Shown here in pieces: positions 1 through 11,213 of a stretch of DNA of 64,000 bases. The number at the start of each line of letters is the position of its first letter. The stretch's first letter is position 1. The notes under the pieces were generated by a model. It was not told the DNA's origin, made no database searches, and worked only from the letters and a program-made list of their open reading frames with translations. The stretch is from Acanthosepion pharaonis (lineage: Eukaryota; Mollusca; Cephalopoda; Sepiida; Sepiidae), in contig CAHIKZ030001815.1 of assembly GCA_903632075.3 (NCBI GenBank), positions 1 through 64,000 on the forward strand, read 5' to 3'. The translations under genes and the position numbers were made by a program.

Positions 1-224
1 CGATACGAAGAAGTGGGGAGAGCAGTTCACGCCCCTCAGAAGCATGGTGAGAGGAGGAGAAAAGTGTTACCAAAAATGGAAAATTGAAAAATCCCTAACC
101 AGAAATAAGAAGGGTGGATACGTATTTAGAATTATCGAAGAACCTCTGGCGCCGACAGACCCACCCCAGTTTTGACGGCGTCAATAAAAACGAAGCCCCA
201 CCAGACAGAAATCAGTTCAGCTCC
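1..224. other. Unassigned left edge with a PBS-like TGGCGCC
   Basis: No gene recognised. TGGCGCCGACAG lies at 147-158. TGGCGCC starts many retroelement primer-binding sites, because tRNAs end in CCA, so this could be leader sequence of an LTR element cut by the window edge. No LTR boundary or gag/pol sequence supports that here. Confidence 0.15.
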
Positions 225-735
225 GGACGGCGGGCCGAGTTCGTTCGCCCCAAGCGGGCAGAAGAGGCCAGTTCGTTTGGCCCTGAGTGCCGAGTTCGTT
301 CGACCCAAGCTGGCGAGAAGAAGTTCGTTCGGCCCTAGCGGTAGAGATTAATGCCCAGTAGTTCAAACTCTGGCGAGAAGAAGTTAGTTCAGCCCCGGAC
401 GGCAGAGGGAAGAGTTCGTTCGCCCCAAGCGGGCAGAAGAGGCCAGTTCGTTTGGCCCTGAGTGCAGAGTTCGTTCGACCCAAGCTGGCGAGAAGAAGTT
501 CGTTCGGCCCGACGGCAGAGATGAGTGCCCAGTAGTTCAGACTCTGGAGAGAAGAAGTTCGCGCACCGACGGCAGATATGAGTGCCCAGTAGTTCAGACT
601 CTAGAGAGAAGAAGTTCGCGCACCGATGGCAGAGATGAGTGCCCAGTAATTCAGACCCTGGCGAGAAGAAGTTCGTGGACTCTGACAGGCAGAGTTAGTT
701 CAGCCCCGGACGGCAGAGAGAAGAGTGACCAGTGT
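225..735. repeat. GC-rich tandem repeat, 57-bp units in a 175-bp pattern
   Basis: The phrase AGTTCAGACTCTGG recurs at 534, 591 and 648, a 57-bp period. A longer block starting GAGTTCGTTCGCCCC recurs at 237 and 412, a 175-bp period. Units share GAGAAGAAGTTCG and GACGGCAGAGATGAGTGCCC. Composition is far GC-richer than the rest of the window. Short open frames on both strands here are products of the repetition; 57 is divisible by 3, so frames stay open. Confidence 0.8.
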
Positions 736-1276
736 TGAAACCGCCTCAAGATAGCTGACCAGATTCACGCAAAATTTTGGACTCTTCTTCAACTAAGAAC
801 AAGTAGTTTGAAGAGCGACTTAGAACCAGACCACAGAAATAAGTTTTTCGACTTTCGTCCAAAGACACACCGAAACACAAATTTCTTAGAGAGTAGACAA
901 CTTGAAGCGTTAAAACTTTCCTAGCGAAAGCGTCGTGCCACAATCCACAGAACGGGTCGGGAGGTAGACACAGTCCTGTGTACTGAACAACTAGACATAA
1001 AAAGTTTGTTACCTTTTTCTTTGATACTTTGAACTTTGTGAGTTTTCATTTTATTTTCATTTATACATATTTGTGTGTTATCACCCCCGTTGAACTCAGC
1101 TTGCATAACGGCCCCAAACCCTGTTTGATCTCGTCTGTCTAAGATCAATTCACAACATGGGTAGGCAGACTGGAGATCAGTGCAGTTACCCTGGTAACCA
1201 GGCGTTGGAAGCAGGTTGGGAACGGCGAGGCTGGTATCAATCTAACCAGATTCCTACCCGAATCACCAAAGGGTTA
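736..1276. other. Unassigned
   Basis: No coding, RNA or transposon signature recognised. Moderately GC-rich at 1140-1276. An ATG at 1157 opens no long frame. Confidence 0.3.
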
Positions 1277-1445
1277 GAACGTCACGTTTTTAGCAGCGAC
1301 ACCCGGACGGAGCAGCAAGGAGCGAACAGCTGACGCCGCGGCGAAGACGTCACAATTGGTGCTGTTTAGGGACGTCACAACTGGCGCCGTTTTAGATCAG
1401 GATAGAACGTCACAGTCGGCGCTGCGACCGGGGGACGACGTCACA
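1277..1445. promoter_or_regulatory. Cluster of CRE-like ACGTCAC motifs
   Basis: ACGTCAC occurs five times within about 170 bp, at about 1278, 1346, 1371, 1406 and 1438, all in the same orientation. The reverse complement GTGACGT is the half-site bound by CREB/ATF bZIP factors. The copies at 1371 and 1406 are followed by related GGCGCCG / GGCGCTG sequence, so part of this may be a short degenerate tandem repeat. Could be a promoter, an LTR U3 region or simple repetition; nothing coding follows. Confidence 0.35.
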
Positions 1446-2461
1446 TATATTTCCAAGTGCCAGAACAACTGTAATTCACGGTGCACAAACCGACCTGACA
1501 TACAAGTCGCTCAAGATTTTTAGCTCAAAATTCTTAGGCCTATACCTACCGTATTGGTTGAGACAAAACATACCTAGTGGCCCAAAATTAGGCTGAAGTA
1601 TACTAAAACATTTATCAAAATTACATGAGGTTAGAATAGCAAACTGGTCAATTTTTACACTCAGTGTGTTAGCTGTTGTACGCGATGTGCGATCTAGACT
1701 TAATAGAATACTAAAATTGTCTTAGTATTTTCTTATTTTATAATTATTTTTCTTGTTCATATGCGAAATATGTTCACCAAACGTAAGTCTTAATGTGATA
1801 TATTTGCGTCAGCGAGCTTGAGGTACAGTAAGTGGTATACAGTAATTGTTACGTGTGCTATCACATTTGTTTAGATCTGGGAAATAAAGGTTTGCATTTT
1901 AGAACCGCTGTATAAGTCGAGCCCTCGTTTTGGAAATATATTTTAGGCTTGTAAATACGCCTTGGAACGAGGCAATTTACGATATTTCTCTCAGTTCTGC
2001 ACAAAAGTAAATCACATTTTGACACACCATCTAATTTAGCAACGACACACGGCATAAAAAATGCTACAACATTTTACATGTCCATTAGTATATAGTTTTC
2101 TTAATATCTACTTGATAAATTCTTGGCAAAATTACTTTTACTCTATACGTTTACTTGCTTCACTGATAGATACAAACTTCAAAAATTTAAATGCAACGTA
2201 AATCGCTATCTTCTTGAAACCCGGTAATCTTTTGTCCTTTCTTCAATACCCTTCATACACCATCTTGTTTCTGCGTATTAGTAGCGTTCCAGCCTTGCAT
2301 GGGGGTGAAAAGTTTAAAAAATACATTTTTGGTATATTTATTTTTAACTTAAACTTTTCAAGTCATCTGAAGATCGCACAACCTTTGCTGTTGTTTATCG
2401 TCTCATTGACCGTGGCACCGGCCCGAATATTCGAGTAATCTTATTAAAGCAAAATATGCGC
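1446..2461. other. Unassigned AT-rich stretch
   Basis: No recognisable gene. The part from about 2290 may be the body of the SINE-like unit whose tRNA-like head follows on the minus strand. Confidence 0.25.
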
Positions 2462-2547
2462 TCACTGAAAGGATTCGAACCAGCGTCCTCCCAAGACAGA
2501 GGAAACCGTCGCAAGATCCGACGTGCTTTAGACCGACTCGGTCACAA
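2462..2547 (-). repeat. Class II tRNA-like SINE head or tRNA pseudogene
   Basis: On the minus strand an A-box-like GACCGAGTCGGTCTAA and a perfect B box GGTTCGAATCC are spaced as in a tRNA gene. Between them lie an anticodon-like stem CGTCG/CGACG and a long variable arm with TCCTC/GAGGA pairing, as in Ser/Leu tRNAs. The acceptor ends do not pair well and position 33 is not T in the best fold, so it is not a functional tRNA. A tRNA-derived SINE is the likeliest reading. Confidence 0.5.
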
Positions 2548-4482
2548 AGAATACTTTATAGTTGTTATTTTTTAAATTCTTATAAAATAAAAATAAGTTA
2601 TTATTTGAATTGCTTGGATTACTAAACATTTAGATAATTAACATTTCATTGCCAATTGAAGAAAAGTGAACTCATGTCCATTTTCTTAAAGCAGCCAAAG
2701 GCTGGATTGTTCATGGTGTCTCTCATAATCGATCGACAGATCTATAGCTTGTAGTAATATCATAGAGTTTTTACAGGTATGCTGGTATACACTAATTCCA
2801 ATTAAATATGTACAAAATCACGTTTCATTTAATAGCCGTCTGGGTATATAATTCTGATTATTATTTGTACGATTCAATTAGACAAGTGTTTTGAAGAAAA
2901 CATGTAGCTAGAATTTAATTTATATTTTTAAATGTTTTTTCACGGCATTTTCACACTTACTTTAATATAAAACATGTCATTCACTTATCCTCTAACTTGA
3001 GTGGCTCTTGCGTCTTGTATTAGTTGAACTTTAAGAAAAGCTCTTCATCCCAAGGAACGGAATAAAGGCTACTAAGATGCAAGGTGTTACAGAGTGAAAA
3101 AAAAGAAGCACATTAATAAACATGTTTCATGGAGTCAGAATATGACGAGTGACACTGCATTTAATTTTTTGAACATCGTAGTTGAGAGGAAACTAGGAAA
3201 CGTGTTCTGTAAGAGTAAGAAGTAATTATTAGCATAGTAATTATGAAGTGAAATTATGAGGCTTACCTGCCAATCTAGTACCTTCTTGTATATGTGAAGA
3301 GGAAAGCTCATCCGAAAAATACCGTTAAATTGTTACCTATGTGCAGCGGGGAAGTAACTGAAGCTGAGATGCCAGGTCAGCTCCGATAAACATATGTCTA
3401 TGATTAGAAAAGCGATGAAGGCGTTTAGTTTTAGATAGCTTTATAAAAGCTTACCACTAATCCTGAATTCTCTGGTCACCGTATTGCTTATCTTCTTATT
3501 ACCATTCTTTGATCGAGGGTGGTTAATAACGTTTAGTTGGTCTGATGAGTTTCATTCTTTAGTTCTACTAAATCAGACATGTTTAGCTAGAACACATGAT
3601 GCTACCTCCACTGAGTTGAATCATCCTAATTTCCTCCGTGTTCCACGTGAAGTTCAACACAGAATACCTTTCCCAACAACTAATATTTGGGAAATAGGCG
3701 CTCCTGTTGTTACTTCCCTGAAAGCCACCGTCTTAAACACTTAAAAGCCACAATATTAAACATGTCAAAAAATCAATCAATCCGCCTGATCACAGTGACC
3801 TTAAATTCCTTCCACGCCTTTTTTCATTCCTATCGTAAACTTCATTTACTATTTCTATTTTAAAAGTAACACCCTACATTGAAGGCTTCCCGAGCCTTGT
3901 ATTGAAGGGGGGGGATTTTTGTCTGAAAATATTTGCATCCAAAATTACGGGTGGGAATAAATTTCGGGAATTATTTATAAATAATGTGTTTCAAATATGT
4001 GACTTCTGTGTCAATATTCAAGTAAATAAAAATAAGAGATTTAAAATAAGAAAATAAATGCATAATCATTCTACATCGGTTTGTTTTTAATAAGTCGGCC
4101 AGAACAAGACCCAATAATCACTTATGGTAGAGGTTTACTGGGGGAATTTATTGTATAAGTGACAAGAGTAAGAGGTAAAATTAAAGTTCATGAGACTATG
4201 AGCGAAAAATAGTAGTTAAATCTAGACATGAATAAGTTTAGCTTATAATTTTCGGGAAAGCGTCATCACTAGATACGACATATTGATTCTTGAGAAGAAG
4301 CCGTCCAAGCGAAACCTTCTTCGAACTAATAGAATACGAATGGAAATGGGAAGGTGTACGTCGCATGGAGGGGGGTCTTCGCTATGATGGTTACAACTAG
4401 TGAATTTAAGGAATTTAACACGTCAGAACAATTATTTTTAACGCGAGATTCACACTATACAATGCCCAATGGCAGCTTGAAG
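2548..4482. other. Unassigned; contains one unrecognised 86-codon frame
   Basis: A plus-strand frame at 3484-3744 (86 codons) resembles no family I know and has no flanking exon signals that I can support. A run of nine G occurs near 3907. Otherwise AT-rich and featureless. Confidence 0.2.
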
Positions 4483-4655
4483 TTGAGGGTTACAGAATAA
4501 GAGGCACAATTTCTGCTATATGTGGAGAAGATAACAGTTAACCCTAGACTTGAACAGTTTAAGATTGTAATGTTCGGGAAATATCCTCTTGGGAGTCGTT
4601 CCACTGAGCAGTGGTCTGCGGAACGATGCTACTCGAGTGCTTCTCACCAATTAAA
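4483..4655 (+). repeat. Dispersed repeat, copy 1
   Basis: Matches 55260-55438 in the same orientation. Shared landmarks in order are GAGGGTTACAG, ACAGTTAACCCTAGACT, GAACA.NTTAAGATTGTA, TTGGGAGT, AAGTG/GAGTG and ACTTCTCACCA-like sequence. Spacing is conserved, with scattered substitutions and small indels. No coding capacity seen. Confidence 0.6.
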
Positions 4656-4827
4656 TACTGACGAAATTTATGTGGTTTGCAACAATGCGCGTATCATGAT
4701 GGGTCCTAAACGTGAACGTTAGAACTGGTGGAACTAAGGAATGTAGTTCATTAGAACAATTTCTAAGGAAATATCGGTAGACCAGTGAAAGGCTTGCGAC
4801 ATCTCATCTGTGAGAGAGGGTTTCTCA

Positions 4828-4998
4828 AGTGGAAAAAAATTTGTCTCTTGCAAAGACACGGAGGCGCTTTTGGACTCTATCGAAACTGGAAAGTGAGGTC
4901 TGGGTATCTCCTGTCCAAATATGGCAGCAGTACTCCATTTTAGGCCTGATCTATCTCTTGTAAAGCTAGAGGATGGAACGAAGAGTCAGGTAGTTGCT
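4828..4998 (+). repeat. Diverged duplication, left copy
   Basis: Aligns with 5180-5350, offset 352 bp. Both contain CTATCGAA..TGGAA.GT.AG, then GGCAGCAGTA.CC, ATTT.AG.CTGAT.TATC and TTGTAAA. Probably an internal tandem duplication of the dispersed repeat that starts at 4483. Confidence 0.55.
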
Positions 4999-5179
4999 GG
5001 TTCAGTACAGGGAAACAAACATTTTTCCTGCCTATTTAGCCATGTATCGTATGTACGAGTTCCCCTTAAGTTTTGGGTTGAGATTCTGACCCAATCGTCG
5101 CTCAAGGCACTAGGACACATGGACATGGCGATAGAGTAGCGAAATGTTGCCACGATTCATTTGTGGGAAAAGGATTGTA

Positions 5180-5350
5180 GAATTGAAGAAAATTAGTCCT
5201 CCACAAAGCCAACTAGATGCATTTGAACGCTATCGAACGTGGAATGTTAAGCCTAGCCAGCTGTAGGACAGATTTGGCAGCAGTAACCCAATTTCAGTCT
5301 GATTTATCATTTGTAAATATAGCAGTTGGAGTCAGTTGCATACTAGTGTG
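5180..5350 (+). repeat. Diverged duplication, right copy
   Basis: Partner of 4828-4998, with the same motif order and a 352-bp offset. The open frames across this part (4921-5139 and 5217-5459) are short and show no protein-family similarity that I recognise. Confidence 0.55.
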
Positions 5351-5616
5351 GTACGAACCGACCACTTTTACCAGCATGTTTGTGATCAATCCTATATGTG
5401 AGTTTAGCATTCAAGAAAGGGATATTAATTTGAAAACACCCGTGTATCTTTATAAGTGAAAATTCAGGGTCTGCTCGGTGGTGATAGAAAATTACTAGTT
5501 TAGTATTTTGATTTATTGAATGTTACGAGTCAGTTATTTTTACATTTAGTTGTTAAGGCTAGGTTAGAAAAGATATCGGTTTCTAGGCTTTGGTCATTTT
5601 GATTTTTAGAGGGAAA

Positions 5617-6640
5617 TCCATATACTGTTAAATCTTTTGGAAGGACAGCCATACATTGTTAATTCTTTTGGAGGGACATTCATATACTCTCGATTCTTTT
5701 GGAGGGACATTCATATACTGTTGAATCTCTTGGAGGGTCCTCCATATACTGTTGAATCTTTTGGAGGGTCCTCCATATACTGTTGAATCTTTTGGATCTC
5801 TTGGGGTCCTCCATATACTGTTGAATCTCTTGGAGAGTCCTCCATATACTGTTGAATCTCTTGGAGAGTCCTCCATATACTGTTGAATCTTGGAGGGTCC
5901 TCCATATACTGTTGAATCTCTTGAGAGTCCTCCATATACTGTTGAATCTCTTGGAGAATCCTCCTATACTGTTGAATCTCTTGGAGGGTCCTCCATATAC
6001 TGTTGAATCTCTTGGAGAGTCCTCCATATACTGTTGAATCTCTTGGAGAGTCCTCCATATACTGTTGAATCTCTTGGAGGGTCCTCCATATACTGTTGAA
6101 TCTCTTGGAGGGTCCTCCATATACTGTTGAATCTCTTGGAGAGTCCTCCATATACTGTTGAATCTCTTGGAGAGTCCTCCATATACTGTTGAAATCTCTT
6201 GGGAGGGTCCTCCATATACTGTTGAATCTCTTGGAGGTCCCTCCATACTGTTGAACTGTTGAATCTCCATATACTGGAATCTCTTGAGAGTCCTCCATAT
6301 ACTGTTGAATCTCTTGGAGAGTCCTCCACTGTTATGAGTTTGGAGACATATACTGTTGAATCTTGGAGAGTCCCCATATACTGTTGAATCTCTTGAGGGT
6401 CCTCCATATACTGTTGAATCTTGGAGAGTCCTCCATATACTGTTGAATCTCCTGGAGGGTCCTTCATATACTGTTGAATCTCTTGGAGGGTCCTCCATAT
6501 ACTGTTGAATCTCTTGGAGGGTCCTCCATATACTGTTGAAACTTTTGGAGGGACATCCAAATACTGTTGGATCTTTTGGAGGGACATCCATATACTGTCG
6601 AATCATTTGGGGGTACATTAGCATACTGTTGAATCCATAC
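5617..6640. repeat. 31-bp minisatellite, about 33 copies
   Basis: The unit reads TCCTCCATATACTGTTGAAT followed by CTCTTGGAGRG. Central units are nearly identical. Units at both edges (5617-5720 and 6540-6640) share a diverged form with TTTTGGAGGGACAT, as expected from unequal exchange homogenising the middle. A few units are truncated or fused, for example near 5790-5815 and 6235-6350. Because 31 = 1 modulo 3 and the minus-strand unit has no stop, all three minus frames stay open. The 405-, 207- and 195-codon frames here are therefore repeat artefacts. Confidence 0.95.
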
Positions 6641-6982
6641 ATGTTCACGAAAAATGGGAATATACTATGATGCAGATAAAGCGTAAAATGGGTAGGACTT
6701 GAAAGCGAACATTCACGGGGTTCAGAAGACTGGCAATTAACAACGAACTTGATGGAGCTTTGATAAGAAGGAATTGTAAGCTTAAATGCACGTTTGATGT
6801 CAATGACGTTACGCTTTACGTTAAACGTAGAATTTCGCTTAATGGCACGTGAGCGCTGGAAAATATTAATATGTTCCGAAAGAGAAAATGTTAGCAAATA
6901 AAAATGTAGACATGATATTCGTTTTTTTTTTTTTTCTTCTTATCTTTCTTCCTTTAGGAAGCATTCTTTTTTATTATTCCGG
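6641..6982. other. Unassigned
   Basis: No gene seen. Contains TGACGT near 6804, CACGTG near 6847 and a T-run at about 6921-6935. Confidence 0.3.
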
Positions 6983-7000
6983 TTTTTTTTGGGGGGGGGG
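6983..7000 (+). repeat. T8-G10 homopolymer run
   Basis: Eight T followed directly by ten G. Confidence 0.9.
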
Positions 7001-7595
7001 ATGTGGTGGGGCTATGGAAGAATGTGAAAGCTAATAAAATTGACTCCAATTCAATTTTCTAACATTGAAGTATTCTGTTTACTACAAATGTGTTTGTAAT
7101 TCTCTTCACTAATAATCGGCAACTTAAGCGGAAGAGAACTGTATTATTATTCGAATTTTCTATGGGTTTTTATTGACTTATCTTCTCTTTTTCCCCGGTA
7201 GTTTATGACAAACAACGATTCACTTGGCTTATTAGACTTTCGATCTTTCTCATAAAAGAATAGAGACTTCCTTCAAATTTGAGTAAAACCTGTTTATTTC
7301 GATGTGTGTATTGTGTGTGTGTGTGACAAAGACAGAGACAAGGACAGAGAAAGAATCGACAGTGGAAGAAACTTCTCCCCAATTATTTAAACATGCCCAA
7401 ATGCTCGTTGATGACTGGCGTTTTAATAGGAAATTTTATTAAATATTTAATTTGAACTACAGGAATGAATTAATACAATAAAAACAGATATAATTAAAAG
7501 GGACAAGAGGAATAGTTGATCTACAGTTGTTGCCAATGTGAAAAGAAAAAATGTAAAGGGAAAAACAAAACAAAAGAAAAACTATAAAATGATCT

Positions 7596-7701
7596 AACCG
7601 GTTATCGCTCCTCACTCTTCGAAACTCGATCGATAAAATTAAACAAATTTTAATTATTTTGAATTCCCCCATCAAATTTTAAACACTGAAGAGCGATAAC
7701 C
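7596..7701. repeat. Short imperfect inverted repeat
   Basis: GGTTATCGCTC...CTCTTC at 7599-7620 is complementary to GAAGAGCGATAACC at 7688-7701 with a 4-nt insertion in the left arm. The loop is about 67 nt. It may be a small foldback; no flanking duplication is clear. Confidence 0.35.
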
Positions 7702-9420
7702 TGCTCACTCCTTCTATTGAATTTTCCTTATTCTTATTGTACAGCTAACTACTATAGTTGACCTTTCTTCTCGTTTCTTCTTTTTTCTTTTCACTTATAA
7801 CTATTTTTATTGCGTTAAAGAAATTATGATTGATTTCTATGTGATAGAACAACAGTTAGTATTATGCATTGAAAATTATAACATCATTGTTAACTTTTTT
7901 CATATGCCATGTCCTTTCGGTACGTTGTCGATACGGTTCTCCACAAACTTCTATTGTTTTTTGGCGTAACTCTTGCCAGTTTACTTACAACATGTATACA
8001 ATATTCCATGTAGCTGTTACATTCTCTAAGTGTACTTTCCTCATGCGTTCAGTTTATAGATTGTCTTTTTCTAATTCTGATTACCTTTTTGTCTATATTA
8101 CGGCGGCATCTTTTCTAAATTTTTACTTAAGAAATTACGTTAAATTGATATATGACAATATATATATATTTACTAAATTTTAAATTTAGATTCACCATTC
8201 GTTGCTGGCTTGTTCGAGCAGTCGAATCGTTAGAACTATTTTCAAATTTCAATAAAATATTTTACTGAAGATATTAACTCTAAAAACTCCGACACTTTTC
8301 CATTCATTACGTTCCTTCAAATAAACGCTTTAGACTCACTAGGATGAATCCATAAATTTGTAACATGATATATATATTTACCTAAATCACAATATAGTCC
8401 TTATTATTTATATTCAAACCATTCTTTCGTTTTGATTTAAAAATTATTGAAAAAAATAAAATATTTTCGAATAAAGCAGTCGAATCCTGGAGACATACGT
8501 ATATATCTTTTAGTTCTTTCAAATTTCAATAGAAAAAAAATATCTTTATTTGAATGTAGCAATATACAAAAAGACGAAAAAAAAAAATTAACTCTATCTA
8601 AACTGTACACTGTGCGTTATGGAATTTTCCATTCATTAGGGTTTATTATTTATTGAAATAAACAATCTTTACAACTCAGGTACGTCCATTAAATTTGTTA
8701 ATTGAAAACTAGAAGCGAAAAAAACGTCCAAAAGACAAAAATAGCAGAGACAGAATAAGGTAATTTTTTATTAGCAAACTTGTTTACGTCAAATCGAGTT
8801 CAGTTTAACGATCTAGTTATTTAGTAACAGACGGTCGAATAGAATAAGTGTTTTTTTTTTTTAACCATGTGTGTGTGAAAATGTTGTGTGTGTGATTGTG
8901 TGTGTGTGTGTGTGTGTTGTGTGTTATCACCTACAAGAACGTTTATATTTTATGGAAAATTGAGTTTCCTCTGTTCCTCTGTTTTCTGCCGATTTCATCC
9001 ACGTCAACTTTTTGTTATTTTAATCATCTTTTTGTTTTTTTTTTAGGAAGAAAATGAGTAACTTTACCGAGCTTCGAGGTGAAACTTGGACTTATGAATA
9101 TAAGTTTTCCGCCACGTGTTAAATATCAGTAGCAGGCTACTGATTTCAGTAATTATTGAGTTGGAACTATGTCTGAATTATTGTGTCGATGATTTGGGAT
9201 TTGATTTTTATTATTTACCGGACGTTAATCCGAGCCGTGCTTTCTTCACTGAAATGGTTAATTATTTTTTGGTTTTTAGTATTTTTTTTTTGTTATCGTT
9301 TTTTAAGACATGTTAAAATTAATTGTCTTGAGGTTTGCGTAATCATTCAACCACTGTAATATGTGTCGTGTCGAAATCGCCAGATATTTTTGTTTTTATT
9401 TTCCAAAATTCTAAAACTTT
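7702..9420. other. Unassigned AT-rich stretch with a (TG)n tract
   Basis: No gene or transposon recognised. An interrupted (TG)n lies at about 8883-8932. Several 60-100-codon open frames have strongly AT-biased, low-complexity translations and are not supported as genes. Confidence 0.3.
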
Positions 9421-10411
9421 CAATTGTTTCCATAGACTCATAACGTGATTTTCTTTTAATTTCGGAAAGCAATGATTTTGTTTGAGTTTTAGATCTTTTT
9501 GATTCTCCAATTCGTTAAAAAAAAAAGAAAAAAAACCAACAAAAATTTTCTAATCAATGGAATGAAATTGTCTAAATTTATTCATGTTTTTTTTTTCTTT
9601 AAATGCCTTTGTGGTTATGTAATCGTAATACATCAACCTTAAACAAATTTAATCTTTCTTTCACATTTTATTTTCAGTTTCATTACAGGTAGGTGCTACA
9701 AACCTTTGGTCGAATCAAATTCTGAGATTTTCTTCCCTCATTTTGCATATCTCTTATGATTCTTTTTTTCGATTTTCCTTAAAACCCGAGAAATCCCTTT
9801 TAGGCATTCCAATCATCTACAAAAAATGGCTCTACTGCTAGTCAGCGTTAGATATAATGATTGATATTTTGTAACAACAGTTCAGCGGGTAATTTAATGG
9901 TTAAATTTTTTATTTTTGGCATGCATCTAAAAAGTTTCAATGCACCTTTGAAGTTCGGTGCCATATTCCGATTTCACAAACAAAAACATTTTAATATTTT
10001 TGCAGTTATTTTTTTTTTTAGATTAGAAAAAATTGTTTCAGTTAAATAAACATGCAAAGTTTTTCGATGCCAAGGCTTGAAATCAAACGATGATTTGGGT
10101 GAATGTTCAGAAATTTCATGCCTGTTTTATTTTTATAGTAATGAAGGTAAAATGAACTACAAATATTATTATTCATTTGTTTCTGTTTTATTTGTAAAAT
10201 TACCTTTATATCCCTTCAAATTTTTTTTAAACATAATATTCCCATTGGAGCTATCATTGTTGGAAAAGAATTATTTATGTTTGTTTATTAGCCATATTCC
10301 GTTTGCTGTTCCAGTTTTCAATAAATCAGTGTCTAAAAATACCAGACGCTGTAAATCTCTCTTATTTATAAAACCAGATTATGGCGGGTGTTTCTGCAAC
10401 CCGCGAAAAAA
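9421..10411. repeat. Dispersed repeat, long copy
   Basis: Shares an ordered series of blocks with 10757-11213: CAATTGTTT, ATAGACTCATAACG, CAATGATTTTGTTTGAGTTT, an A-rich run then ACCAACAAAAA, CATCAACCTTAAACAA, TTTTATTTTCAG, GCGGGTAAT and TTTCTGCAACCCGCGAAAAA. This copy is about 991 bp against 457 bp for the other. The frames at 9861-10049 and 10077-10421 lie inside it and have no recognisable similarity. Confidence 0.65.
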
Positions 10412-10577
10412 TCGGATTTAAAAATTTTTCAACCAATTTCAACAAAACATCACAGGAATACGTAAAATTACCTTGCGGAAAAAGAGCGCTGAGAAATTGA
10501 AAAACAATTGTTTTGCATGAAATCAATTTGAAAACACGATTAATTGCGCCAGAATGAAAGGGGACTAAAACCCAGTT

Positions 10578-10581
<4 letters not shown>

Positions 10582-10639
<58 letters not shown>
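10582..10639 (+). repeat. (TG)n microsatellite
   Basis: About 29 TG units between the two copies of the dispersed repeat. Confidence 0.95.
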
Positions 10640-10640
<1 letters not shown>

Positions 10641-10756
10641 TCGTTTATATATGGGATCGGCAAACCGATTTCAATAAAACTTCATTTTTTTTTTGAGGTA
10701 GTGTTTCTTATTTTTTTCTTTATCTTCAGAATGCTTTAAAAATTCCATTTACAAGA

Positions 10757-11213
10757 CAATTGTTTATAATAAAATTCTATTCAATTGATAGACTCATAAC
10801 GATTGAAAACAATGATTTGTTTGAGTTTGGATTTGACCAATTCAAAAAAAAAAAAAAAAAAAAACCAACAAAAACAAACTAATTAAGACATGCATAGTGT
10901 CCATCAACCTTAAACAATAATCTTTGTCAATTTTATTTTTCAGTCATTATGATGGTCGATACTTGATCTATCTCTTACTGTTAAATCCCCAGGCATCACT
11001 AGTCTTAGATATATGGGCGGGTAATACATAACGGCTCGGAATTGTAAATAGGAGAGTTCCAATTACAGTCGGGTTCGATATATATTCACTTATGCAAAAA
11101 TGTATGAAATCTCCCTCCTCCAGCTATGAGTTATTTATTAGGATTTGTATCAATAAATCATTATTTCGAAAGCGAATATAATTTTCTGGCTTTCTGCAAC
11201 CCGCGAAAAAAAG
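10757..11213. repeat. Dispersed repeat, internally deleted copy
   Basis: Same block order as 9421-10411 with several internal segments missing. It ends at the same TTTCTGCAACCCGCGAAAAA block (11191-11210). Confidence 0.65.

Noticed and set aside
1..735. LTR retrotransposon call
   Set aside because: A PBS-like heptamer alone is not enough; no LTR pair, polypurine tract or gag/pol homology is visible in the window.
3484..3744. 86-codon plus-strand frame as a host gene
   Set aside because: No recognisable family, no start context or splice support, and of a length expected by chance in 64 kb.
5680..6897. 405-codon minus-strand open frame as a repeat-protein gene
   Set aside because: It is the 31-bp minisatellite read through; all three minus frames are open for the same arithmetic reason, and copies contain indels that would shift a real protein.
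10077..10421. 114-codon plus-strand frame as a host exon
   Set aside because: It lies inside a dispersed repeat whose second copy has deletions not in multiples of three and keeps no frame.
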